Under the pieces are notes generated by a model, which was not told the origin of the DNA, made no database searches, and saw only the letters and a list, made by a program, of their open reading frames with translations. The position numbers were made by a program, and so were the translations under genes. DNA of 64,000 nt from Thalassoglobus neptunius (lineage in GTDB: Bacteria > Planctomycetota > Planctomycetia > Planctomycetales > Planctomycetaceae). Shown here one piece after another: positions 55,127 to 64,000 of this stretch. The stretch's first letter is position 1. Each line of letters opens with the position of its first letter. The stretch is from assembly GCF_007859735.1 (NCBI RefSeq), contig NZ_SIHI01000003.1, forward strand, positions 1 to 64,000, in the 5' to 3' direction.

Positions 55127-57910
55127 CTACTCCAACCGACGGACTTTCAAATCGTCGATGTCGGCAACTCCTGATCCGCGTAGCTCGAGGCGAATTCGGA
55201 ATTCCCTGTCTTCGTCAATCTTCCTCATGAACTCGACCTGTTGCCAGTCTTCACTCGCTTTGCGGAGATGCGTGGCACCATGCAATCCGACTGTCGTGTC
55301 GTAGATCACCAGTTCATTTCCGATGTCCTGTTGCGTTGGTGCATAGCGAATTCGAGCGGAAACGACGACCAAATCCCCCGCAGCGACCGGAATTCCCGGA
55401 CCGGTCAACGCGAAGAAGTTCCCGCCCTGATTGGCAGACTGCATCCGCAGAAATGTCCTCTGAGAAGCAGCGTCGTAGTTGAGTTCAACCAGTTGCAAAC
55501 CGTTTCCGGAAGAGTCTTCGAGCCAGTCCTGCTGCACATCGGCTTGATTGTCGAAGTCGCCGGACGAGAGAAGATTCTGAGTTGTAGATGTTCGATCTTC
55601 CAGTTCACGCATCGTCTGCCAGTGTTGAGGCAGCGTCTGAAACCCGGTGGCGTCGAGGCTTGCTGTCGCGACAGGAAGTTCCTGAACGGCGGACTCCCAG
55701 TAGCGTCTTTGAAGGACCCGCAAGTTGCGAAGAGTTCGCCGAGCGGCGGCATAAGCATCAGCGTCATGTCCGGCAGCGAGTGCTTTTCGAGCGTTTTCGA
55801 GATTCTGATATGCGTACTTCAGAACAAGCTCAGCGTCGGCAATCGGAGGAGCAATTTCAACAAGTTCCGCGTGGACGTTCGAGACTCTTTCGAACTTCTG
55901 GGCGGCCATGGCGACAGTTGATTGAGCGGCATCTGTTCGATACGTTCGGCAAGCTCGACGAATTTCCTCGATCGCTGCCGGTTTGCTCGTCACCACAATC
56001 GCTGTTTGCTGATCGAATTCCTTCAGGTGAATTTCGGTTCCGCCCGGGACGCGGGAGAGTTCGAGGTTCGACTGTGTGATTCCGGTCGGTGTGACTTCCC
56101 AGGCTTGCATGACATCCGCCCGCAGTAGCATTCGAATCCCTTTCACCGCCTGAGCACCGGGAACGAATTGCTCGTCCTTTTCGTACCAGACAGGGAGAAT
56201 CAAGAAGCCGTCGTCGCATCGAAACACAGAAGCCCGAATCTCCGAATCCGATCCCAACGGCTTCCCGCCAGCTGCATCGATCGGTTGATCCCAGCGTGTT
56301 TTCAGCGGACTGAGTAAGCTCGCCGTCTGTTGAGGAAACGAATCATTCGTACGAACGATCAAGTCATCAACAACTCTGCCAGTCGCCAGCCACGGTTCGA
56401 GGATTCGACAGTGCAACGCGAACAATCGAATGGCGTGGATCCGTTCGTCGAGTCCGACGGTTTGCTGATCGAGAGGAATCTGCTTCCAGAATCCAATCCC
56501 TTTATATCCAGCTGCGAGCGCCGCATATCCCTGATGAAGAATCTGCTCCGGTTCGACAATCGGCGATGCATCCGGTTCACGATTCTTCCCGGCATACGTC
56601 GACAATGCTTCTGTCTGAACGAAAGTGAACATCGGCTTGCCGGGCAACGCCGCATTTCGGCTCCGCTTGAGGATCTCAACATGGTCCGCCACGGGGAGAT
56701 CGCTGTGAATGGCGAATCGGCTGCTTCCGAGAAAATCGACCTGACGATGGAAGGACCTTTCCTGTCCGACGACATCGGCGAGGATCGGGCGACGGAACTT
56801 GCGATCGGCTCCGCGGACTTGATTGGACCACCCCTGCAGATAGCGGACATCATCTTCCGGAATGGCGAACCCGAACATCCACGCCCAGATCGGTTCCGTC
56901 CACGACTCGAACGTTGGAATTCCCTGACGATGAAGAATGGCATCTTCAGTCGTTGGCTGGGGAGGTTGAGCGATCGCTCCGATCCCCATCTGGTCTAAAG
57001 CTTCGAGAATCGCGCGATCGGCGTAGTCTTCAATCCACAGCATGTTCACGCCGGTCGACTCGACTTCTTTCAGGCTTTCCCCATGATAAAGCGTAAACAC
57101 CGGGAAAAACGGACGGTCGTCTTTCATGACTCTGTCATCAGTCACCGTCAGGCGTGGCTGATAAATATCGGCTGCTTCAGGTGTTTCGATCAGATTCTCG
57201 GGAGTGACGATCGGGCCGTGCCGCAGCGTATCGATTTGAAGCACCGAGCCCCCAACGGGAACATCAAAGACGAGCGCAATCTGATCGACATAGGCTTCTC
57301 GCGTGTCGATCGTTCCGCCGGATAGCAAACCTGCAAGTTGTCCACGTGCCCGAATGATCCGATTTCTGACTTCTTCATCAGACGTAGAACAGACAAGCTG
57401 CTGCCATTGCCCCGATTTCGAATAGACCGTTCCCGGAAGATCGATCGACAGAATTTCCTTCGTCCGCGGATCGATCTGATTCGGAAACCGAATTTGGAGC
57501 ATGAACCGCACGTTCTGGCAGTCGGTCCGAACCCAGACGGATGTTTTGAGTTCGTCAAACACGTAAGACGGGACGAGCCGCATTTCGAGTCGCTGGTCAA
57601 GTAGAATTCGGTTGCTTTCGAAAATCCTCTGCTCACACCCGGTTCCCGAGTGCGGCCCGAGGTCTGTGTGTCGCGAATCTATCACAACGGACCGGAGAAC
57701 TTCCGACTCCGCCGACCATTTCAGTTCCCCGTCTTCAAAATCGACCAATGAGAGTCTCGACGGAGTTTTTTCATCCATCGAGTCGATCACGACCGGATTC
57801 GGTTGTTGACAGAATGCAACATTCGCTGCGAAGACGAAGAGCAAGACGCCAATTACGGGATTTCCCTTAGGGAACCGACCAAAAACCGAGGAAATTAGCG
57901 TCCGGAACAT
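55127..57910 (-). CDS. Large secreted protein with TIM-barrel-like middle
   Basis: About 927 aa from ATG 57910; the ORF extends to 58117 but that part overlaps the divergent gene and lacks a signal. The signal peptide is 'GVLLFVFAANVAFCQQ'. Domains: a beta-sandwich opening ('LVDFEDGELKWSAESEV'), a barrel-like section ('FFPVFTLYHGESLKEVESTG', 'GYAALAAGYKGIGFWKQIP') as in glycoside hydrolase-like proteins, a helical 'ALAAGHDADAYAAARRTLRN' part, and a final carbohydrate-binding-like beta-sandwich ending 'GSGVADIDDLKVRRL'. No catalytic residues are assigned. It is exported and probably works on polysaccharide. This size class is typical of Planctomycetes. Confidence 0.78.
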   Translation of the reverse strand: MFRTLISSVFGRFPKGNPVIGVLLFVFAANVAFCQQPNPVVIDSMDEKTPSRLSLVDFEDGELKWSAESEVLRSVVIDSRHTDLGPHSGTGCEQRIFESNRILLDQRLEMRLVPSYVFDELKTSVWVRTDCQNVRFMLQIRFPNQIDPRTKEILSIDLPGTVYSKSGQWQQLVCSTSDEEVRNRIIRARGQLAGLLSGGTIDTREAYVDQIALVFDVPVGGSVLQIDTLRHGPIVTPENLIETPEAADIYQPRLTVTDDRVMKDDRPFFPVFTLYHGESLKEVESTGVNMLWIEDYADRAILEALDQMGIGAIAQPPQPTTEDAILHRQGIPTFESWTEPIWAWMFGFAIPEDDVRYLQGWSNQVRGADRKFRRPILADVVGQERSFHRQVDFLGSSRFAIHSDLPVADHVEILKRSRNAALPGKPMFTFVQTEALSTYAGKNREPDASPIVEPEQILHQGYAALAAGYKGIGFWKQIPLDQQTVGLDERIHAIRLFALHCRILEPWLATGRVVDDLIVRTNDSFPQQTASLLSPLKTRWDQPIDAAGGKPLGSDSEIRASVFRCDDGFLILPVWYEKDEQFVPGAQAVKGIRMLLRADVMQAWEVTPTGITQSNLELSRVPGGTEIHLKEFDQQTAIVVTSKPAAIEEIRRACRTYRTDAAQSTVAMAAQKFERVSNVHAELVEIAPPIADAELVLKYAYQNLENARKALAAGHDADAYAAARRTLRNLRVLQRRYWESAVQELPVATASLDATGFQTLPQHWQTMRELEDRTSTTQNLLSSGDFDNQADVQQDWLEDSSGNGLQLVELNYDAASQRTFLRMQSANQGGNFFALTGPGIPVAAGDLVVVSARIRYAPTQQDIGNELVIYDTTVGLHGATHLRKASEDWQQVEFMRKIDEDREFRIRLELRGSGVADIDDLKVRRLE

Positions 57911-58106
57911 GCTTGTTGATTCAAAATTCCAGAACCAGCGAGAGGGACTCTTGTGTTTGATCGTTTCAGTTTGGCAACATAAACATCTCTGATGCTGGTT
58001 GCCGAGTCCGAACAACGCCCGGAAGTGTTTTCGAACCGAATCACGGCAACAGCTTCGGAGGGGCGCGGCGAATCCGCAAATACTCAACGACTTTCGAGTT
58101 GGTGTC

Positions 58107-58421
58107 ATGATGCACAATCCAAACCGCTTTCCTGAATCATCCGCAGACGCGCTCCCTCGTGAATTGCTGGACCTCGGGAAAAAAATCGCCGCACTCCCGG
58201 AGGAGCATTTTCGGGAAATTGAAGGGGCATACTCTCAGGTAGTCGATTCTGTTCGAAGACGAAGAAGAATCCTGAAACTGGTCCAAGAGGCACTTTCACA
58301 ACTGCGTCTGGACGTGAAGTACCTGATGTTCGACCTCGAAGTGACTCGCTCTGAGCGAGACGAATTGCAGGCTGAAATTGATGGTCAAGGCGCCGACGAC
58401 TTTGAGTCGGGTTGGTCATAG
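58107..58421 (+). CDS. Small conserved coiled-coil protein
   Basis: About 104 aa, cytoplasmic. 'LPRELLDLGKKIAALPEEHF' and 'RRRRRILKLVQEALSQLRLD' followed by 'DLEVTRSERDELQAEIDG' form a continuous coiled coil with an Arg cluster. I recall similar proteins as recurrent in Planctomycetes, but no role is established; a nucleic-acid or protein-partner role is guessed from the basic patch. ATG 58107 is chosen; upstream codons fall in the divergent gene's 5' region. It overlaps the DUF1573 gene by 37 bases at the 3' end (tail to tail). Confidence 0.75.
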   Translation: MMHNPNRFPESSADALPRELLDLGKKIAALPEEHFREIEGAYSQVVDSVRRRRRILKLVQEALSQLRLDVKYLMFDLEVTRSERDELQAEIDGQGADDFESGWS

Positions 58422-59287
58422 TTCGCAGGCTGAACGCTTAAGCGGTCTGATACTTCACTGGGGCTTTCATTCGTCACGGGCTGGATCTCTGATTTCGTCG
58501 AATCCTGAGGCCCCCAAATCAAAATGGGGACTTGAATCACGCGATATTCCGGATCGTCGGTCTCGATTTTCAGCCAGCAGGTTTCTTTCCCCGGTGCGAC
58601 TTCGCCGGGAACGTCGATACGAATCGGGACTTCGACTCCCTGACCACGAATGCGGCGCTCTCCGATTTCTGCAGAAATGTTGTCCGACTTCGATTCGACA
58701 CGAAGCACGTTCAACTGCTGACCGCGATGATCCTGCACAAGGATTTCACGAGAATCAGGGTTTCCGTGGGTCTGATAGAAATAAACTTCCGCCGGAGTGA
58801 CCGTCACTTTTCGCTCGGGAATCACCATCCGAAACCGGACGATTCGCTCTTTCAGTTCTCCGTCGTCGTAGCTGACCCGAACGTTGTAGTCTTTCGGTCC
58901 GGGAGCTTCGTTCGCTGTTTTAACGGAGACGTAAAAGCGGCCGGACTCTCCTGTTCCGTAAACTTTCTTGTCATCGAAGAGCCGGGGATTCAAACATCCG
59001 CAACTTGGCTCGAGCTTGAGGATTCGAACGTCGCTGTCGCCGAGATTTCGAAAATCGAAATGAGCGGGAATCGTCTCAAGCGGGGGAACGAGTCCCAGAT
59101 CGACAGCGTATTGTGAGAAGATCAACGTCTCGCGAGGGACTTGTCCAGAGATGGGCCGTGCAGCATCGGAACTATGCGCAGCAAAAGCAGAAATCACAAA
59201 CGGCAATAATGCAAACGCGAACAACCCGCCTTCCAAAATGGAATTGGGTCGCGTTTGATTTGATACGTTTTCGTTGCGTTCATCCAT
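58385..59287 (-). CDS. DUF1573 secreted protein
   Basis: 300 aa with an N-terminal hydrophobic segment (GLFAFALLPFVISAFAAH, about 21-38) that is a signal peptide or anchor. The DUF1573 signature 'LKLEPSCGCLNP' (Cys pair about residue 95) is followed by an Ig-like beta-sandwich ('YNVRVSYDDGELKERIVRF'). Planctomycetes carry many copies; they are thought to be envelope beta-sandwich proteins related to ASPM/MSP-like domains. AAGGAGCG precedes ATG 59287. The C terminus is polar. Its 3' end overlaps the coiled-coil gene on the other strand. Confidence 0.88.
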   Translation of the reverse strand: MDERNENVSNQTRPNSILEGGLFAFALLPFVISAFAAHSSDAARPISGQVPRETLIFSQYAVDLGLVPPLETIPAHFDFRNLGDSDVRILKLEPSCGCLNPRLFDDKKVYGTGESGRFYVSVKTANEAPGPKDYNVRVSYDDGELKERIVRFRMVIPERKVTVTPAEVYFYQTHGNPDSREILVQDHRGQQLNVLRVESKSDNISAEIGERRIRGQGVEVPIRIDVPGEVAPGKETCWLKIETDDPEYRVIQVPILIWGPQDSTKSEIQPVTNESPSEVSDRLSVQPANYDQPDSKSSAP

Positions 59288-59780
59288 GAACAGCTCGCTC
59301 CTTGGGAGTCATTCCCCAATCAGGCTGCCGGTTATATTTCTTTCAATTCATTGTGACAACCCGGATTCCCGGACCGGTTCCCGACAGCCTTCCTCTGTGG
59401 AACGGACTCTCTTGATGATTACCCGCTGCTGGTCGTACCGACTCTGTCGATCTCGCTGAGTTGAACTCTCTGTAGTGTTTGCAATCCAAAAACCTGTCAT
59501 GCACATCAAAATTTCACAGACACGCAATTCCTTTCCTTAACAAAATCCAGTAAACGTGCTCGGAGTCGACCGAAACTTTTCCCGAAGCATTCTTCGACAT
59601 GGTTTTCGCCAATTTGCATGAGCAAACCGGACGAGCACGATTCGAATCATCCATGTAAGTGCTCTGCCAAGAGCAACCTGTTCGAATGAGATTGACTCAT
59701 CCCGTGTGTGGGTTGCGTTCCGGTGAGCGATGTTCGAACATATGCTTCTTTGCTGATCAATCTGACCTGGAGTTAGCGGA
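59288..59780. other. 493-bp divergent region, no gene seen
   Basis: Between the DUF1573 gene (minus) and the STAS gene (plus). Short readings in all frames look non-coding. It should hold both promoters. No repeat or RNA gene stood out. Confidence 0.45.
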
Positions 59781-60302
59781 TTGTCATCGCTCATAACGTT
59801 TTCCGAGAATGTGAAGGTTTTCAGCTCACACATTCGAGTCGTCATCACTCCCGAAGTGGTCGAGTCATCCTGGGCGTCGATTTCGAGTTTGGGAGATCAG
59901 GTCGTCAAATGCTTAAAGGATGTCAAACACCCAAGCTGCCTGGTTGACCTCACCCAACTCGATTTCATGGGAAGCTCACTGGTCGCTCTGATCGTCCGAG
60001 TTTGGCGGGAAGTGAAATCTCGAAACGGTCGCCTCGTCGTTGTCACCTCGCATCCTATCGTCAAAGAAACCATTTCACTGGCTGGCTTGGACAAAATCTG
60101 GGACATCCAACCCACGATTGAACTCGGTTCTCGTGCGCTCGATCTTTCAGAAACCGTTGTCGCTGAAGTCGAGGGAAGAGAAGTCGTTTTCGAACGATCC
60201 GGCATCGGCCGCTACGAGCGTCTCGTTTGGGTTTCCATTGTCCTGACTCTCGTTCTGATTCTCGGAATCTCAATCTTTGTGATGATGCAGAATCCTTCAT
60301 GA
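59781..60302 (+). CDS. STAS-domain protein with C-terminal membrane helix
   Basis: 173 aa. The anti-sigma antagonist fold is visible: 'VRVVITPEVVESSW', 'SCLVDLTQLDFMGSSLVALI' (the SpoIIAA-like Ser-Ser turn at 'DFMGSS'), and 'NGRLVVVTSHP'. Residues 147-168 (LVWVSIVLTLVLILGISIFV) are a membrane helix, unusual for a STAS protein. The phosphorylatable Ser lies in the 'MGSS' turn. It may tether a partner-switching factor to the membrane. TTG 59781 has GGAG upstream. It precedes a GspE-type ATPase by 63 bases. Confidence 0.85.
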   Translation: MSSLITFSENVKVFSSHIRVVITPEVVESSWASISSLGDQVVKCLKDVKHPSCLVDLTQLDFMGSSLVALIVRVWREVKSRNGRLVVVTSHPIVKETISLAGLDKIWDIQPTIELGSRALDLSETVVAEVEGREVVFERSGIGRYERLVWVSIVLTLVLILGISIFVMMQNPS

Positions 60303-60365
60303 ACTGTTCACGTTGATGAAGACAATCAGCGACTCTTTCCACATCTCTCAACTCGCGGAGTTGTC

Positions 60366-61643
60366 ATGAATAATGAGTCCTCAAACGCTTCTCCTGGTGC
60401 TGAAGAACCAAATGCAATGATGCAGGAGATTGCCCCGGAAGCCCGACAAAAGGCGCTTCAGGAGGAACTGAAAGGTCTGATCAGCCTCGTTGGCGTCGAG
60501 CCCCTTGTCGACCTTCTCCTTGAGCGTGCGTTTCAGCTCGGAGCGACGGACATACATCTCGATCCTCGTCCAAACGGCATGAATCTTCGCCTTCGACTCG
60601 ACGGCGTGATGCATGACATCCTCCATCTCGATCCAGAGTACGCGCCGCAACTCGTCTCGCGAATTAAGCTCATTGCGGGGATGAACATTGCCGAAAAGCG
60701 GATCGCGCAAGATGGTCACTTCTCCAACATGATGATGGAGCAGAACCGCGATGTCCGCGTCGGATCAGGCCCCACGATCTACGGCGAACGAATCGTCATG
60801 CGTCTGATGTCGGACGGCTCTCGATTCACCTCTCTCGAACAACTCGGCCTCTCTGACAAACAAATCAGTGCCATCGAACAGGCAACTGCCCGTCCACACG
60901 GCATGATCCTCAGCGTTGGTCCAGTCGGGTGCGGAAAGAGCACAACCACCTACAGCTGCCTCGCCTCGCTTAATGAAGCAACGCGCAGCCTCGTCACTAT
61001 TGAAGATCCCGTCGAACGTCGAATTCCGGGCGTCAATCAGATTCAAGTCGACAACCGAGCACATTTCGGCTTCGTCGAAGCATTGAGAGGCGTTCTGCGG
61101 CAGGACCCGGATGTCATCATGGTCGGGGAGATTCGCGATCAGGAAACAGCTCACATTGCTGTTCGGGCAGGGCTCATGGGCTCGAAGGTCCTCAGCACGC
61201 TCCACGCATCCGACACCGGAGCGACTCTCGACATGTTCCGAGAATTCCAGATCACGCGCATGTTTCTGGCTGACGCGATCAGCTGCATCATCGCTCAACG
61301 CCTGATTCGAAGAGTGTGTGAAAAGAACCGGGAAACCTACACCCCTGACGAAGTGACTTGCGAGTTGCTCTCAATTGATCCTGCCGAGGCGGAACAACAC
61401 AAGCTGGTCCGCGGAATTCCGGCCGACTCGAACTTCCACACCGGCTACTTCGGGCGAACAGGAATCTTCGAAGTGCTGGCCATGAACCCTTCTCTTCGCA
61501 ATTACGTCGTTTCCGGAAAACCTGGACGAACCGTCTTCGAAGCAGCCCAGGAACAGGGAATGGAAACGCTCGAACAAAGCGCTCGCGACAAAGTGCTCGC
61601 AGGGATTACCACTCCTGAAGAGATGATGCGGGTCCTCATGTAG
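60366..61643 (+). CDS. GspE/PilB/PilT-family assembly ATPase
   Basis: 425 aa. '[21 protein letters not shown]' (Asp box and PAS-like region), Walker A '[11 protein letters not shown]', '[18 protein letters not shown]' (Walker B and Asp box), 'STLHASDTG' (His box) are all intact. It hydrolyses ATP to drive assembly or retraction of a type II secretion or type IV pilus system. It lacks the usual CxxC zinc motif of PilB: only 'RVCEKNRET' remains, and it has no N1 domain, so it is a short form nearer to PilT. GGAG precedes ATG. Downstream lies a secretin-like repeat protein 455 bases away. Confidence 0.93.
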   Translation: MNNESSNASPGAEEPNAMMQEIAPEARQKALQEELKGLISLVGVEPLVDLLLERAFQLGATDIHLDPRPNGMNLRLRLDGVMHDILHLDPEYAPQLVSRIKLIAGMNIAEKRIAQDGHFSNMMMEQNRDVRVGSGPTIYGERIVMRLMSDGSRFTSLEQLGLSDKQISAIEQATARPHGMILSVGPVGCGKSTTTYSCLASLNEATRSLVTIEDPVERRIPGVNQIQVDNRAHFGFVEALRGVLRQDPDVIMVGEIRDQETAHIAVRAGLMGSKVLSTLHASDTGATLDMFREFQITRMFLADAISCIIAQRLIRRVCEKNRETYTPDEVTCELLSIDPAEAEQHKLVRGIPADSNFHTGYFGRTGIFEVLAMNPSLRNYVVSGKPGRTVFEAAQEQGMETLEQSARDKVLAGITTPEEMMRVLM

Positions 61644-62098
61644 CATCCGAATGCGGGCATTTGAGCACCGCTCGCCCTGCTCGAACAGCCACGACAGGGC
61701 TATTGCCGATTCGATGGAACGGCACGAGAGGGTGGGGATTCTCTCGGAAGGGTGGGGATTCTCTCGGAGGAGCGATTCTCTTAAAGACTTGTCACGATGT
61801 AAGATACGACCAACAGAAAATTGTACCGCGGGCGATTTCGATCCGGGTCCTGCTTGTCTCCTTCATCTGTCGATTTCATCGTTTCGCACGAGCGAACACC
61901 GCATCCATCGGAAAAGACACGTTCACGCACACAGAACGCGTGAAGGTGAAAGCATGAAAAATGGGTCAAAGCTACGAATTCTATCTAACAAATCAGCAAC
62001 GCCCCATCGTATGATGATGTGATGCTGCTTTGATCTGTTCGTCCTCAGAGGCTGATCCGGAATTCGGAAGCCACGTCTGAAGAACCATTGGGGAAGAT
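61644..62098. other. 455-bp gap with a tandem 20-bp duplication
   Basis: No gene is convincing. Two perfect tandem copies of AGGGTGGGGATTCTCTCGGA lie at 61729-61748 and 61749-61768. Promoter for the secretin-like gene must lie here. Ribosome site AACCATTGGGGAAG precedes ATG 62099. Confidence 0.5.
61729..61768. repeat. Two tandem 20-bp repeats
   Basis: The unit AGGGTGGGGATTCTCTCGGA occurs twice head to tail with no change, G-rich on the plus strand. Such exact short duplications arise by slippage and may vary between strains. It lies about 85 bases after the ATPase stop. Confidence 0.8.
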
Positions 62099-64000
62099 AT
62101 GCGTTTCTGTTCCATCGGGCTCACCTTCGGAGTTCTGTTGCTGCTGGCCCCAGCATCAAGCTTCGGTCAGGCCAAGCCCGTCATCGTCAAAGACGGGAAG
62201 GTCATCGAATCGCCCGGAGTGCCCCCCTCCTCCGCGCAACCGGCAAACGCCCCATCGTCGAAAACACCTCCAGGAACTCCGAACGGCGAGAAACCGGACC
62301 AGCCCGACAAGAAGAGTGAGGACAAAGGTGCCGACGCAAGTTCGAAAGTGATCAAGCGGACCGAGTACGAACCCGAACCGGATTATGAACCGGCAGAACT
62401 CATCCTCGACCCGGAAGGAAAAGTTCAATTCAGCTTTCACGGAGCGAAGTGGCCGGTCGTTTTGAACTGGCTTGCGAAGTTCTCCCAGTTAAATCTCGAC
62501 TGGCAGGAGCTCCCTGGCGACTTTCTCAATTTGCGGACTCAGCACTCTTACACAGCAGAGGAAGCCCGAGACGTCATCAACCGTCATCTTCTGGCTCGTG
62601 GATACACTCTCCTGCAACACGGGGAACTCTTAACGGTTGTCAAAATACAGAACCTCGATCCCGGACTCGTCCCGCGTGTTGCTCCCGAAGATTTGTTGAC
62701 AATCCTTCCTCATGAATTCGTCAAGGTGTCACTCCCGCTCGATTGGATTCTGGCGGAAGAAGCTGTCGAGCAACTCCAACCAATGCTCAGTCAAAACGGG
62801 AAACTCTCGGCGATTCCCACAGTCAATCGACTCGAAGCGATGGACGCCGCAGGCAATCTGCGAGAGATCTATAAATTGCTCACCGAAGAGCAACGTTCGA
62901 GTCAGACCGAAAAAGGACTCGTCCGCGAATTTCGAATCGAACACGTCCGGGCAGGCAAGGTCTTCGACTCTCTCTTTGCAATCCTCGGAATTCGAAAGCC
63001 AGACACAGCGGGCGGCGGGGGCAGTCTATCGTTCGGCGCCAGCCAGCAGATCATGCGGCAGTTGCAACAAATGCAGCAGCAAATGCAGAGAAATAATTCG
63101 CCGAATAACAGCGGCGGAAAAGGAGGCCCCCCGGAGGAGCCTCGACTGGTATTGAATGAGCGCGAAAACAGCATTCTCGCGCATGCTTCACCGGACAAGA
63201 TGGAAATCATTTCGCAGACAGTGAAGGCTCTGGACGTTCCCAGCCCCGATTCGAGTCATATCCTGCAGAACCTCGATCGCATGCGGGTTTATCATCTTTC
63301 CACTCTGAAGCCGGACCCGCTTGTGCAAATTCTCACGGAAGTCGGGGACCTTTCTCCGTCGACTCGCGTTCAAGTCGACTCTGAGAACAACGCGATCATC
63401 GTCTTCGGAACACTTGCCGATCATGTGACCGTTCAGTCGCTGGTCGATCGACTCGACGGCAGCAGCCGCAGCTTCGAAGTGATTCCGCTCAGGCGGCTTC
63501 GAGCGGCGGAAGTCGCTGGCACGATCCAGTACATGTTTGGAGAGGAAGAGGAAGAAGAAGACCAGAGCAGCAAATCTCGATACTACGGATTTTATTCCAG
63601 CTACGGACAGAAAGAAGAAAAGTCCAAGGAACAACGCCCTTTCAAGGTCGATGCTGACGTCGAGAACAATCGCCTGCTCGTCTGGGCGAACGAGATGGAA
63701 TTCAAGGAAATCGAAAACCTGCTCTCAAAGATGGGGGAGATTTCGCTCGGACAACCCAACCCGGCAACCGCGCGGTCGATCGATCTCCACTCAGATGAAA
63801 CAGCTCGCAAGATTCTCGAACGACTTCAAAATGTCTGGGAACAGCGTCGCCAGAATCCTCTTCGAATCGATCTCCCCCCGGACGCGCCCGTCGAACCGGA
63901 AACTGAGCAACCCGAACTGAAGAAGGAAGCACGTCGCAAAAGCTCGTCTCCCATCAGCTTCGCGGTCTCCGAAACAGTTCGCACGAAACCAGAAAGTGAA
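62099..64000 (+). CDS. Secretin-like N-domain repeat protein (partial, cut by window end)
   Basis: Open from ATG 62099 to the last base, 634 codons so far. A signal peptide (GVLLLLAPASSFGQA, cleavage near 23) precedes a Pro/Ser/Lys-rich linker and a domain starting 'KVQFSFHGAKWPVVLNWLAK' that resembles the secretin N0/STN fold. 'YTLLQHGELLTVVK' and 'NLVLVWANEMEFKEIENLLS'-like segments (here 'NRLLVWANEMEFKEIENL') match N1/KH-type secretin repeats, seen about three times. Gly/Gln/Met-rich linkers and an acidic Glu run lie between repeats. A secretin pore domain would follow past the window. It is next to a GspE-type ATPase. The amyloid/AMIN-like alternative seems less likely. Confidence 0.85.
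   Translation, partial: MRFCSIGLTFGVLLLLAPASSFGQAKPVIVKDGKVIESPGVPPSSAQPANAPSSKTPPGTPNGEKPDQPDKKSEDKGADASSKVIKRTEYEPEPDYEPAELILDPEGKVQFSFHGAKWPVVLNWLAKFSQLNLDWQELPGDFLNLRTQHSYTAEEARDVINRHLLARGYTLLQHGELLTVVKIQNLDPGLVPRVAPEDLLTILPHEFVKVSLPLDWILAEEAVEQLQPMLSQNGKLSAIPTVNRLEAMDAAGNLREIYKLLTEEQRSSQTEKGLVREFRIEHVRAGKVFDSLFAILGIRKPDTAGGGGSLSFGASQQIMRQLQQMQQQMQRNNSPNNSGGKGGPPEEPRLVLNERENSILAHASPDKMEIISQTVKALDVPSPDSSHILQNLDRMRVYHLSTLKPDPLVQILTEVGDLSPSTRVQVDSENNAIIVFGTLADHVTVQSLVDRLDGSSRSFEVIPLRRLRAAEVAGTIQYMFGEEEEEEDQSSKSRYYGFYSSYGQKEEKSKEQRPFKVDADVENNRLLVWANEMEFKEIENLLSKMGEISLGQPNPATARSIDLHSDETARKILERLQNVWEQRRQNPLRIDLPPDAPVEPETEQPELKKEARRKSSSPISFAVSETVRTKPESE

Overview
The window reads as chromosomal DNA of a planctomycete (phylum Planctomycetota, probably order Planctomycetales). 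This is inferred from gene content and not from a marker gene. There is a sulfatase with a CAPTR active site, a membrane-anchored Cache-type Ser/Thr kinase, DUF1573 and YHS-like secreted proteins, several very large secreted or TPR proteins, many lone genes separated by 100-600 bp gaps, and frequent GTG/TTG starts. Base composition and codon use look even across the 64 kb. I found no rRNA, tRNA, CRISPR array or prophage.

Layout. 1-2.6 kb: the edge of an IS5-type transposase, then small hypothetical proteins and a metal-site lipoprotein. 2.7-6.8 kb: a sigma-54 activator and an MMPL/RND exporter, both on the minus strand. 7.3-11.4 kb: a 1,055-aa TPR protein translationally coupled to an ExbB/TolQ-type protein without an ExbD partner. 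11.5-14.9 kb: a divergent pair, an OprP-like porin and a PhoA-type alkaline phosphatase, which together look like a phosphate-scavenging pair. 15-21.6 kb: single metabolic and envelope genes (YdjM-like membrane protein, cysK, SGNH hydrolase, thioredoxin-fold protein, cyclophilin-like protein). 21.6-27.9 kb: Cache-sensor Ser/Thr kinase, sulfatase, and hisH overlapping a small HPGHG membrane protein, then a small acidic protein with a clear intrinsic terminator. 27.9-29.7 kb is almost gene-free.

29.7-39.7 kb: an M16 zinc peptidase fused to an FKBP isomerase domain, followed by a stand-alone FKBP lipoprotein of nearly the same domain sequence. Then come a TGS-domain GTPase with degenerate G3/G4 motifs, a GlpG-like rhomboid protease, argH, and the serine kinase prkA. 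The stop codon of prkA lies in the terminal repeat of a 105-bp element. 40-45.2 kb: a ferredoxin-like protein and a two-gene RND efflux pump (adaptor and permease, no TolC). 45.9-51 kb: a TPR lipoprotein with a long Gln/Ser-rich tail, a TIGR01777 epimerase and an MFS transporter. 51.4-54.5 kb: two equal-length paralogous GT-A-like glycosyltransferases flanking an ELM1-family protein, with the second copy of the 105-bp element between. 54.5-59.3 kb: Nudix hydrolase, a large secreted protein, a coiled-coil protein and a DUF1573 protein. 59.8-64 kb: a STAS protein with a C-terminal membrane helix, a GspE/PilB-type ATPase, and a secretin-like repeat protein cut by the window end.

The most unusual points are the M16-FKBP fusion beside its parent-like FKBP gene, the 105-bp TIR element present twice, the glycosyltransferase-ELM1-glycosyltransferase cassette, the ExbB gene without ExbD, and a recurring pattern of perfect hairpins without a U tract about 10-20 nt after stop codons.
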